Under the pieces are notes generated by a model. That model saw only the letters and a list, made by a program, of their open reading frames with translations, had not been told where the DNA came from and ran no database searches. Source: Sphaerochaetaceae bacterium (GTDB lineage: Bacteria; Spirochaetota; Spirochaetia; Sphaerochaetales; Sphaerochaetaceae). From it: a DNA stretch of 5,116 nucleotides. Location: the NCBI GenBank assembly GCA_024405065.1, contig JAKSPF010000102.1:1-5116 (forward strand), given 5' to 3'. Of the stretch, positions 1 to 5,116 are shown in pieces. The translations under genes were made by a program, and so were the position numbers. How positions within the stretch are numbered: position 1 is the stretch's first letter; the number at the start of each line of letters is the position of its first letter.

Positions 1-70
1 TGAAAACCGGCGGAGTGCAGGAAGAGGAGCGAAGCAATATTTGTTATTGGAGAGCCATAGAAAAATCCAA
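1..70. other. Unassigned sequence left of repeat E1
   Basis: I recognise no gene here. Forward frame 3 is open from the window edge to a TGA at 87-89, and forward frame 2 is open to a TGA at 95-97. These are under 35 codons each, match no family I know, and both stops lie inside the repeat that follows. The stretch at about 10-35 is rich in purines (GGAG, GAAGAGGAG, GCGAAGC). It could be the tail of a converging gene, spacer, or part of another repeat, and the window does not decide between these. Confidence 0.3.
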
Positions 71-233
71 AGGGAACTCCCGAAACTGAATTTGTGAAGG
101 GTGAATTTGGATTTATGAGATAAAAACTATTTTTGAGACTGAGGAATACTTTGTGTATTTTGAAGTTGAGAAAATGCGTTTTTAGCCATAAAGGCAAGTT
201 CAGAATTTGTGAAGGCAGTTTCGGGAGTTCCTT
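71..233 (+). repeat. Structured palindromic repeat, copy E1 (163 bp)
   Basis: This dispersed element folds end to end into one long interrupted hairpin. Stem I pairs 71-88 with 216-233; its core GGAACTCCCGAAACTG (73-88) is perfectly complementary to 216-231, and 72·232 is a G·T pair. Stem II pairs 102-109 with 195-202 (one G·T). Stem III pairs TTTATG (112-117) with CATAAA (187-192). Stem IV pairs 121-127 with 178-184 and 131-134 with 171-174. The apex pairs AATAC (145-149) with GTATT (155-159) around loop TTTGT (150-154). A 13-base direct repeat, GAATTTGTGAAGG, occurs at 88-100 and 203-215. The right end abuts and slightly overlaps the queA stop codon. Copy E2 at 4340-4506 shares the architecture with compensatory changes. 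It has no coding capacity. It could be a MITE- or REP-like element or a structured RNA. It is not a classical terminator, since no T-run directly follows the stem. Strand is given only to show the same orientation as E2. Confidence 0.85.
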
Positions 234-1281
234 ACACAAAGAAGCAGGCGTCACCGTAGCTGAAAAACCGGTACTTTTGTTCAACGGCGTGTCTGTAAGC
301 GTCAAGAACATGCTCACGTCCTGCAAAGGCAGAGACAAGCACAAGCAGGGTGGATTCCGGTGTATGAAAATTTGTCAGAAGCTGATCTGCAATTTTAAAA
401 TCAAAACCGGGCGTGATGAACAGGTTTGTTGAGCTGTCCTGTGCAATTACGGTACCGCTCTTTCCGGCACTTTCAAGGGTTCGTATACTTGTTGTACCTG
501 TTGCAACAATCTTCCTTCCCTCTTTTTTTGTCCTGTTGATTCTTTCAGCCGCATCTGCTGAAACACGGTAAGTTTCAGTGTGCATTACGTGATCTTCAAG
601 ATTCTCTGTCCTGACAGGAAGAAATGTACCCATACCGACTTCCAAAGTCACACGGACAATTTCCACATTTTTTTCCGACAGTTCGGTGAATATTTCCTCA
701 GTAAAGTGAAGTCCGGCTGTAGGGGAAGCCATTGAACCGCATTTGTCTGCATATATTGTCTGATAGCGTTTATCATCGTTGAAGTCATCTTCCCGTTTAA
801 TGTACGGCGGAAGCGGTACGTGACCGCACACAGTGAAAAAATCCTCACCAACCGGTCTGTCAAATTTCACGGATTTAAGATTTGAACCGCCGTCACTGTC
901 ATCAACGTCTGCAACAATCTGCGCCCGGCAGTATTCTTTTCCGTCCGGAGAGTAAAAAACGTAGGACTTTCCGGGTTTCTGTTTCTTTGAACGTGAAACC
1001 ATAGCCTGCCATACTGACGGCTGCTGTTCTCCGGTAAAAAGAAATTCCACCTTCCCTCCCGTTTCGGAAATTCCGAAGACCCTTGCCTTACGGACTTTTG
1101 TATCGTTTATCACAAGAAGACTTCCGGGTTCTACAAAATCGGCAAAATTATAAAACATGGAATCACAGAATTCACCGGTACGCCGGTCAATAACAAGGAG
1201 ACGGTCATTCCCACGCCTGTCTGCAGGCGTCTGTGCAATAAGTTCTGCGGGAAGATCAAAAGTAAATTGCGATATTTTCAT
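232..1281 (-). CDS. queA: S-adenosylmethionine:tRNA ribosyltransferase-isomerase QueA
   Basis: QueA transfers and rearranges the ribosyl group of S-adenosylmethionine onto preQ1 at the wobble position of GUN-anticodon tRNAs, giving epoxyqueuosine; it is a cytosolic enzyme. The 349-residue product has the usual length (E. coli has about 356) and the family blocks in order: FDLPAELIAQ (8-17), NDTKV (59-63), GHVPLPPYI (153-161), RYQTIYA (172-178), MASPTAGLHFT (184-194), VGMGTFLPVR (215-224), TGTTSIRTLES (261-271), LLTNFHTPESTLL (301-313) and the C-terminal RFFSYGDA. The ATG overlaps the ruvB stop as TGATG, so translation is probably coupled; a modest AGGGAA lies 10 nt upstream (1292-1297). It is the last gene of the yebC-ruvCAB-queA operon, and repeat E1 starts at its TAA. 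One oddity: residues 285-289 read TNLFI where I recall TD(L/I)FI, a possible Asp-to-Asn change. Identification is firm from motifs. Confidence 0.97.
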   Translation of the reverse strand: MKISQFTFDLPAELIAQTPADRRGNDRLLVIDRRTGEFCDSMFYNFADFVEPGSLLVINDTKVRKARVFGISETGGKVEFLFTGEQQPSVWQAMVSRSKKQKPGKSYVFYSPDGKEYCRAQIVADVDDSDGGSNLKSVKFDRPVGEDFFTVCGHVPLPPYIKREDDFNDDKRYQTIYADKCGSMASPTAGLHFTEEIFTELSEKNVEIVRVTLEVGMGTFLPVRTENLEDHVMHTETYRVSADAAERINRTKKEGRKIVATGTTSIRTLESAGKSGTVIAQDSSTNLFITPGFDFKIADQLLTNFHTPESTLLVLVSAFAGREHVLDAYRHAVEQKYRFFSYGDACFFV

Positions 1282-2342
1282 CAGAATAAAGTTCCCTGCG
1301 GACTCTCGTCAAAACGTGTCATCTGAGGCATTTTGTCTTCAAGGTGAAGAAGCTCATAAGCCTTTGCGGTAACCATACGTCCGCGAGGCGTGCGCTTCAG
1401 ATAACCTTTCTGAATGAGGTATGGTTCATAAAAATCTTCAAGTGATTCAATTGCCTCTCCGACCGAAATAGACAGAGTATCGGCACCCACGGGTCCTCCT
1501 CCGTAAAATTCAATTATTGTACGCAGTATGTTGCGGTCCTGTTCTTCAAGTCCGTTAAGATCAATTCCCAAATTCCGTATTGAATGGTAAACCACATCGT
1601 CAGTAATCACCCCGTTTGCCTTCACTTCCGCAAAATCACGGAAACGTCTCAAAAGACGGTTTGCAATTCTCGGAGTACCTCTTGAACATTTTGCAAGGAG
1701 ATCAACTGCGGAATCCTCAATCTCTACTTCAACAATACCTGCACTTCTGCGGATTATATTTGACAATTCCTTTTCATCATAAAAATCAATACGGCAATTT
1801 ATCCCGAACCTTGTCTGCAAAGGAGAACTCACCATTCCCGCTTTTGTTGTGGCACCTATCAGGGTGAAGTGAGGAATGGGAATACGCATTGTACGTGCGC
1901 TCGGTCCCTGACCTATCACCCAGTCAATTTCAAAGTCTTCCATTGCAATGTAAAGCATCTCTTCAAGAGCCGGTTTCAGACGGTGAATCTCATCTATGAA
2001 GAAAACGGAATTTGCTGTAACGTTTGTCAGAATTCCGGCAAGATCTTTAGGTTTATCCAAAGCCGGCGCACTGGTCATCCTGATTTCAGAACCCATCTCG
2101 TTGGCAACTATTGAAGCAAGTGTTGTCTTACCCAGTCCCGGAGGACCGATTATGAACACATGATCAAGAGCCTCACCGCGTTTTTTTGCAGCCTCAATGA
2201 ATATTCCGAGATTTTCCTTTATTTTATCCTGCCCCTGAAAATCTTTGAGAAACTTAGGTCTGAGAATATTCTCCTGAGCATCACTGTCCTGAAAACTTGT
2301 AGAGACAACAGATGTGTTTTGCAGAAAATCAACCTCTTCCAA
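1281..2342 (-). CDS. ruvB: Holliday junction branch-migration ATPase RuvB
   Basis: RuvB is the AAA+ hexameric motor that pumps DNA through a RuvA-bound Holliday junction during recombinational repair. The 353-residue product (E. coli 336) has a slightly longer N-terminus. Visible motifs are the entry motif LRPKFLKDFQGQ (27-38), Walker A GPPGLGKTT (66-74), Walker B FFIDEIH (114-120), sensor 1 GATTKAG (163-169), the arginine-finger region TRFG (177-180), sensor 2 GTPRIANR (222-229 with R225), and the C-terminal winged-helix signature TPRGRMVTAKAY near 315-326. All key residues are present, so it should be active. The chosen start is TTG at 2342-2340, because AAGGAG (2351-2356) sits 8 nt upstream and no other start codon in this frame fits. 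It lies 13 nt after ruvA and shares one base with queA. Confidence 0.98.
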   Translation of the reverse strand: MEEVDFLQNTSVVSTSFQDSDAQENILRPKFLKDFQGQDKIKENLGIFIEAAKKRGEALDHVFIIGPPGLGKTTLASIVANEMGSEIRMTSAPALDKPKDLAGILTNVTANSVFFIDEIHRLKPALEEMLYIAMEDFEIDWVIGQGPSARTMRIPIPHFTLIGATTKAGMVSSPLQTRFGINCRIDFYDEKELSNIIRRSAGIVEVEIEDSAVDLLAKCSRGTPRIANRLLRRFRDFAEVKANGVITDDVVYHSIRNLGIDLNGLEEQDRNILRTIIEFYGGGPVGADTLSISVGEAIESLEDFYEPYLIQKGYLKRTPRGRMVTAKAYELLHLEDKMPQMTRFDESPQGTLF

Positions 2343-2350
2343 ACCTGCAA

Positions 2351-2356
2351 CTCCTT
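2351..2356 (-). promoter_or_regulatory. Ribosome binding site deciding the ruvB TTG start
   Basis: The minus strand reads AAGGAG at 2356-2351, overlapping the last base of the ruvA TGA stop. It lies 8 nt before the TTG at 2342. This is the strongest Shine-Dalgarno match inside the operon, and it supports TTG as the ruvB start. It could also allow ribosomes ending ruvA to reload on ruvB. Confidence 0.8.
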
Positions 2357-2985
2357 CAACTCAAAGAAACAAGTGCTTTTCTGAAAATCAGTTCCTCAAC
2401 GTAACTCTGGCTTTTTCCCTTCAGCTGTTCGGAATTTTCTTCAAGCAGTTTTGCAATACAGTCAAGCACGTGCCTCTTGTCATAACCCATCTCAACAAGG
2501 GCATTTACAACATCTTCATATTTTCTGGACGAACCGGACGCCACTGCCTGCGGAAGTGAAGACTGCTGAGTAAATACAAGAGTGTCTCTCAAAGCAAGAA
2601 TGATCTTCTGGCTCGTCTTTGCGCCCAGCCCCGGTATTTTTGAAAGAAAGTTTACATCACTCTTGTCCAGTGCGGACATAGGATCACTCACCCTCACACC
2701 CGACAGAATTTTCATTGCCTGTTTGGCTCCTATACCGTTCACCTTTATCAGTTCAAGAAAAAGTCTGCGCTCGTCCTCGTCACAGAAACCGAACAGAGTC
2801 ATCCCGTCCTCTCTGTGTTGAAGCCATGCAAGAATTCTCACGTTGTTTCTGTCGCTGCCCTGCAGATTTGACAGTTTGGTAGCCGTCTGTGATGAAATCT
2901 GAAGTTCGTATTCAATTCCGTAACACAGCACCGTGACCGACTGAGCATTCACACAGACAAGCTGCCCCGTTACTGCATTTATCAT
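2356..2985 (-). CDS. ruvA: Holliday junction DNA-binding protein RuvA
   Basis: RuvA tetramers bind and flatten the four-way junction and recruit RuvB. The product is 209 residues (E. coli 203). Domain I is an OB-fold (about 1-65) and includes the acidic pin residues E59 and D60 in HREDG, which by family knowledge help separate strands at the crossover. Domain II has two helix-hairpin-helix motifs, VNGIGAKQAMKIL (82-94) and IPGLGAKTSQKII (117-129). After a Ser/Gln-rich linker, domain III (about 150-209, with DVVNALVEMGY) is the flexible RuvB-binding module. The ATG overlaps the ruvC stop as ATGA, and GGGGTG (2991-2996) lies 5 nt upstream as a usable ribosome binding site. Nothing is truncated. 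Confidence 0.98.
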   Translation of the reverse strand: MINAVTGQLVCVNAQSVTVLCYGIEYELQISSQTATKLSNLQGSDRNNVRILAWLQHREDGMTLFGFCDEDERRLFLELIKVNGIGAKQAMKILSGVRVSDPMSALDKSDVNFLSKIPGLGAKTSQKIILALRDTLVFTQQSSLPQAVASGSSRKYEDVVNALVEMGYDKRHVLDCIAKLLEENSEQLKGKSQSYVEELIFRKALVSLS

Positions 2986-3485
2986 CTTTTCACCCCGAAT
3001 TTTGACATAGTAGCCTCAGTATTTCCAAAACACACCGCTGCGGCAAGAGCATCTGCCGCATGATCCGGACGAGGTATCTTATCAAGCCCCATCAGTATCC
3101 TGCACATTTCCTGCACCGCCTTTTTGTCCGATCTTCCGTTTCCGGTGATTGCAAGTTTCAGCTGCATAGGTGTGTAGATATGAACCTGAATACCTGCAAG
3201 ATACATTGCATAACACACCGCACCGATTACCTTCGCAACCCCTATTGCGGATATTTCATTCTTTGCAAAAAATATATCTTCAATACTCATGTGCTGCACA
3301 CAGTACTCTTTTGCGATTGAACCTACATTATCTGCAATGAGTGCAATTCTGTGCGCAAGGGCATCACCCGGTTCAGTTTTCACAGTACCATAACAAACAG
3401 GCTGGAACCTGTGACCGTCAAAGTCAACAACACCCCAGCCTGTATTAGCCAATCCCGGATCAACTCCAAGAATTCTGTTGCTCAG
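2982..3485 (-). CDS. ruvC: Holliday junction resolvase RuvC (apparent CTG start)
   Basis: RuvC is the dimeric, Mg-dependent endonuclease that nicks two opposite strands of the junction held by RuvAB. Read from CTG at 3485-3483 the protein is 167 residues (E. coli 173) and begins MSNRILGVDPG. The RNase H-fold catalytic set is present: D9 (VDPG), E69 (SIED), H142 and D145 (PDHAADALAAA). Histidine at the third position is known in other RuvC proteins, such as that of Thermus. The first conventional start codon in frame is TTG at 3452-3450, but that would remove D9 and the first beta-strand. An in-frame TGA at 3500-3498 closes the frame upstream, with no ATG, GTG or TTG between. The CTG overlaps the yebC stop as CTGA with no good Shine-Dalgarno, so reinitiation by terminating ribosomes is likely. 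ATT at 3473-3471 is a weaker alternative. Function is firm; the exact start is inferred. Confidence 0.93.
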   Translation of the reverse strand: MSNRILGVDPGLANTGWGVVDFDGHRFQPVCYGTVKTEPGDALAHRIALIADNVGSIAKEYCVQHMSIEDIFFAKNEISAIGVAKVIGAVCYAMYLAGIQVHIYTPMQLKLAITGNGRSDKKAVQEMCRILMGLDKIPRPDHAADALAAAVCFGNTEATMSKFGVKR

Positions 3486-4219
3486 TCTTCGTAATCGTCA
3501 GGCACCTCAATCTCCGTTGAACCCATCTGAACATCATCAGGATCTTCAAGACGCTCCACTATGTTCATTACCTTTTGAGCCCTTTCCTTATCCACTGCAA
3601 CATAGTTGTCAGGAATCTTGTTGATATCTGCACTTTCCTGCACAAAACCGGCAGCCTGCATTGCTTCCAGAACACCGCTGAAATCTCCGGGTGCCGTAAA
3701 TACCTCTATTGTTCCGTCCTCGTTGGTCACGTCCTCTGCTCCGTTTTCAAGAGCAGCGTTGAAAATTTCATCCTCAGAATACTTTGATGCATCATAGGTA
3801 ATGACACCCTTTGTCTGGAATTTGTATGAAACACAACCGGAAGTACCCAATGAACCGCCAAGCTTCACAAGAGTGCTTCTTACATCGGCAGCAGTTCTGT
3901 TTTTATTATCCGTGAGAGTATCAATGATGATTGCAACTCCGCCGGGTGCATAGCCTTCATAAGTAAGTTCCTCAAAGACGGCATTTCCCATCTCTCCGGA
4001 ACCCTTCTTAATTGCCCTTTCAATGTTGTCTTTGGGCATATTTTCCGCACGAGCCTTCAGAATGGCAGTTCTCAACGCTGCATTCGTTTCGGGATCCGCA
4101 CCGCCCATCTTTGCCGCAACACTGATTTCCTTAATCAGTTTTGTAAACTTCTGACCGCGTTTCTGGTCAGCAATACCCTTTTTGTGTTTGATTGTCGCCC
4201 ATTTGCTGTGACCTGACAT
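3482..4219 (-). CDS. yebC: YebC/PmpR/TACO1-family protein
   Basis: The product has 245 residues, normal for the family (about 240-250). It opens with the hallmark MSGHSKWATIKHKKG and continues with the conserved KRGQKFTKLIKEI (21-33), followed by ENMPKDNIERAIKKG, YEGYAPGGVAIIIDTLTDNKNRT and GGSLGTSGCVSY, the rest forming the mixed alpha/beta domains of the fold. The C-terminus is acidic. Family members have been described both as DNA-binding transcription regulators (the PmpR type) and as translation factors that relieve ribosome stalling (TACO1/YebC type), so the exact job here is open. The start is the ATG at 4219, with AAGGGG 6 nt upstream. A longer reading from an ATG at 4285 adds residues unlike the family and would run across the promoter. 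It is first in the operon and overlaps ruvC by 4 nt, a neighbourhood also known in E. coli. Confidence 0.97.
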   Translation of the reverse strand: MSGHSKWATIKHKKGIADQKRGQKFTKLIKEISVAAKMGGADPETNAALRTAILKARAENMPKDNIERAIKKGSGEMGNAVFEELTYEGYAPGGVAIIIDTLTDNKNRTAADVRSTLVKLGGSLGTSGCVSYKFQTKGVITYDASKYSEDEIFNAALENGAEDVTNEDGTIEVFTAPGDFSGVLEAMQAAGFVQESADINKIPDNYVAVDKERAQKVMNIVERLEDPDDVQMGSTEIEVPDDYED

Positions 4220-4225
4220 ATTACA

Positions 4226-4231
4226 CCCCTT
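4226..4231 (-). promoter_or_regulatory. Ribosome binding site of yebC
   Basis: The minus strand reads AAGGGG at 4231-4226 (within AAGGGGTG), 6 nt before the ATG at 4219. It fixes the yebC start at the MSGHSKW methionine rather than at the upstream in-frame ATG at 4285. A similar GGGGTG precedes ruvA. Confidence 0.8.
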
Positions 4232-4252
4232 GTTGAGTCCTCTATCTGAAAA

Positions 4253-4282
4253 AAAATAGCACATAGTAAAATACGCTGTCAA
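4253..4282 (-). promoter_or_regulatory. Sigma-70-type promoter of the yebC-ruvCAB-queA operon
   Basis: On the minus strand a perfect -35 TTGACA (4282-4277) is followed after 18 nt by TATTTT (4258-4253). The preceding TGC gives an extended -10 of TGCTATTTT. The expected transcript start is near 4246, leaving a leader of about 27 nt before the yebC ATG, with no room for a riboswitch. No other promoter of this quality was noticed between the packed downstream genes, so it probably drives all five. I saw no recognisable LexA-type SOS box over it. Confidence 0.7.
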
Positions 4283-4290
4283 CACTCAAA

Positions 4291-4317
4291 CAACCGGCTA
4301 CAGGAAAAGGTTGCCGG
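4291..4317. other. Small GC-rich dyad just upstream of the operon promoter
   Basis: CCGGC (4294-4298) is complementary to GCCGG (4313-4317). Overlapping it, CAACC (4291-4295) is complementary to GGTTG (4309-4313), so two alternative short hairpins compete. The dyad starts about 9 bp upstream of the -35 box. It could be an operator, part of a hemW read-through structure, or chance. No T-run makes it a terminator. Confidence 0.25.
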
Positions 4318-4339
4318 AAAACAGATCAGAACATCACAG

Positions 4340-4506
4340 GAGCAACTTCCAAAACTAAGCTTTGCGAAGGATGAATTTGGATTTGCGAGGAGAAAACCGT
4401 TTTTGATAATTGAAGTCAGACTTTGTGTCTTACGAAATTATCAAAAAAGCGTTTTATACCGCAAAGGCAAGTTCAGAATTCATGAAGGGAGTTTTGGAAG
4501 TTGCTC
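4340..4506 (+). repeat. Structured palindromic repeat, copy E2 (167 bp)
   Basis: This is the second copy of the element at 71-233, in the same orientation. Stem I pairs GAGCAACTTCCAAAACT (4340-4356) perfectly with 4490-4506. Stem II pairs 4372-4379 with 4468-4475. Stem III pairs TTTGCG (4382-4387) with CGCAAA (4460-4465). Stem IV pairs 4393-4397 with 4451-4455 and TTTTTGATAATT (4400-4411) with 4436-4447. The apex pairs AGAC (4418-4421) with GTCT (4427-4430) around the same TTTGT loop (4422-4426) as E1. TGAATTTGGATTT (4372-4384) and AAAGGCAAGTTCAGAATT (4463-4480) are identical to E1, while stems I, III and the apex vary in a paired way. On the minus strand its first two bases supply the GA of the hemW TGA stop. 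No target-site duplication was found at its flanks, and no T-run follows it on the minus strand. Function is unknown. Confidence 0.87.
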
Positions 4507-5116
4507 AAAAAAGATTCATGGCAGCAGAATCGGCAGTCATAAAGCCCGTATCTGACGGAATAAGGTGATTTTCCGATACCGTGTAACCGTCAGGTACAAA
4601 CGGAATCTCAAAACCGAAATCATCCCTCAGACGATCCAAATCCAATCCTTCCGAATGTCGCAATCCCATTATGACACATTCTTCAAGCGCTTCACGGGAT
4701 GTCAGTTCCGTAAGTCTGTATGTCTGTGAGGCAACATAAGCCTTCACATCCGGCGGACATTCAATCCTTGTGACTTTTCCGTTTTTGAAACAGGTTGATG
4801 CCGATGCAGGTCCTATGCCTATGTACTGACGGTAATTCCAATAAACCGAATTATGAAGACTTCTGAAACCCGGTTTTGCGAAATTTGATACCTCATAGTG
4901 TTCAAAACCGGATTTTTCAAGGTATTCCCAGATTGCCGAAAGTATCTCAGCCTGTAAATCGTCATCAGGAAGTCTGATGCCGCGTCTGTAAAGTTCCGTT
5001 CCCTTTTCAAGAGTGAGGGCATAGACAGAAAGGTGATTTGACGGAAAATTCTCAACAAGATTTTTTATATCCGAAAGAGCATCACGTTGCCTTCCCGTGC
5101 AGGTTATCATATCATA
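4505..5116 (-). CDS. hemW: HemW-like radical SAM protein, C-terminal part (5' end outside window)
   Basis: The frame is open to the window edge, so 203 residues of an expected 370-400 are visible; the radical-SAM CxxxCxxC cluster would lie outside. HemW (formerly called HemN-like or oxygen-independent coproporphyrinogen oxidase-like) is thought to bind haem and deliver it to target proteins. Family marks visible here are LSVYALTLEKGTELYRR (the end of the SAM barrel), HYEVSNFAKPG followed by SLHNSVYWNY and QYIGIGP, and the C-terminal HemN domain with ALEECVIMGLRHSEGLDLDRL. The segment after YIGIGP reads ASAST where many HemW proteins have GAHS. An ATG at 5110 is internal, because coding-like sequence (YD) continues before it and the barrel would be lost. 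It ends in TGA shared with repeat E2, in the same direction as the ruv operon but before that operon's own promoter. True HemN is less likely given the C-terminal block. Confidence 0.88.
   Translation of the reverse strand, partial: YDMITCTGRQRDALSDIKNLVENFPSNHLSVYALTLEKGTELYRRGIRLPDDDLQAEILSAIWEYLEKSGFEHYEVSNFAKPGFRSLHNSVYWNYRQYIGIGPASASTCFKNGKVTRIECPPDVKAYVASQTYRLTELTSREALEECVIMGLRHSEGLDLDRLRDDFGFEIPFVPDGYTVSENHLIPSDTGFMTADSAAMNLF

Noticed and set aside
3..89. 3' end of a converging gene at the left edge
   Set aside because: Only about 28 codons are visible, two frames are open equally, and neither gives a recognisable protein.
71..233. E1 as a Rho-independent terminator for queA
   Set aside because: On the minus strand the stem is followed by CTTTGGATTTTTC rather than an immediate U-tract, and E2 has no T-run at all; the long interrupted hairpin is unlike a compact terminator, although some effect on transcript ends is possible.
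133..432. Forward-strand open frame of 99 codons crossing E1 and the queA 3' end
   Set aside because: It runs half through the non-coding repeat and half antisense to queA, has no family resemblance, and no convincing ribosome binding site.
1616..2384. Several forward open frames opposite ruvB
   Set aside because: They lie antisense to a fully conserved RuvB and their translations look like shadow frames, rich in Cys, His and Ser with no domain pattern.
2982..3452. ruvC starting at TTG 3452
   Set aside because: It removes the catalytic aspartate and the first strand of the RNase H fold; conserved RILGVDPG is encoded just upstream in the same frame.
4220..4285. Longer yebC start at the ATG at 4285
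   Set aside because: It would add 22 residues absent from the family, places coding sequence over the -35/-10 promoter, and ignores the good AAGGGG site before 4219.
4330..4516. Target-site duplication flanking E2 (or E1)
   Set aside because: Flanks CATCACAG/AAAAAAGA for E2 and TCCAAAG/ACAAAG for E1 show no convincing duplication; the CAAAG similarity at E1 is short and offset.
1..5116. CRISPR array, tRNA or rRNA genes, or a transposase gene
   Set aside because: No regularly spaced short repeats, no cloverleaf or rRNA sequence, and no transposase-like reading frame were seen.

Overview
The window is a compact block of housekeeping genes, all on the minus strand. In transcription order (right to left) it holds the 3' part of hemW, then yebC, ruvC, ruvA, ruvB and queA. 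Base composition is moderate (somewhat below 50% GC). The protein sequences, the yebC-ruvC-ruvA-ruvB-queA order and the AAGGAG-type ribosome binding sites suggest a spirochaete, most likely a host-associated Treponema. This is an inference from recalled family resemblance, not from a search.

Layout. 1-70: no recognised feature. 71-233: a 163-bp structured palindromic repeat (copy E1) directly behind the queA stop codon. 232-3485: queA, ruvB, ruvA and ruvC, packed with overlaps or a 13-nt gap. 3482-4219: yebC, first gene of the operon, with a clear ribosome binding site. 4253-4282: a good sigma-70-type promoter for the operon (perfect TTGACA, extended -10). 4340-4506: a second copy (E2) of the structured repeat, whose end completes the hemW stop codon. 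4505-5116: hemW, running off the window.

How the genes work together. RuvA, RuvB and RuvC are the complete Holliday-junction machine: RuvA binds the junction, RuvB drives branch migration, RuvC cuts. YebC is a TACO1-family protein, often encoded next to ruvC. QueA makes epoxyqueuosine in tRNA. HemW is a radical-SAM protein and probable haem chaperone, in a separate upstream transcription unit. The five-gene operon looks translationally coupled: 4-nt overlaps at yebC/ruvC and ruvC/ruvA, and a TGATG overlap at ruvB/queA. ruvC appears to start at CTG inside a CTGA overlap, because its first catalytic aspartate lies upstream of any conventional start codon.

The most unusual content is not protein-coding. 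E1 and E2 are same-orientation copies of one element with a conserved multi-part hairpin. Their stems differ by paired compensatory changes, while the apical loop and several internal stretches are identical. Both copies sit exactly at the stop codons of minus-strand genes and bracket the ruv operon. I could not assign this element to a known family.
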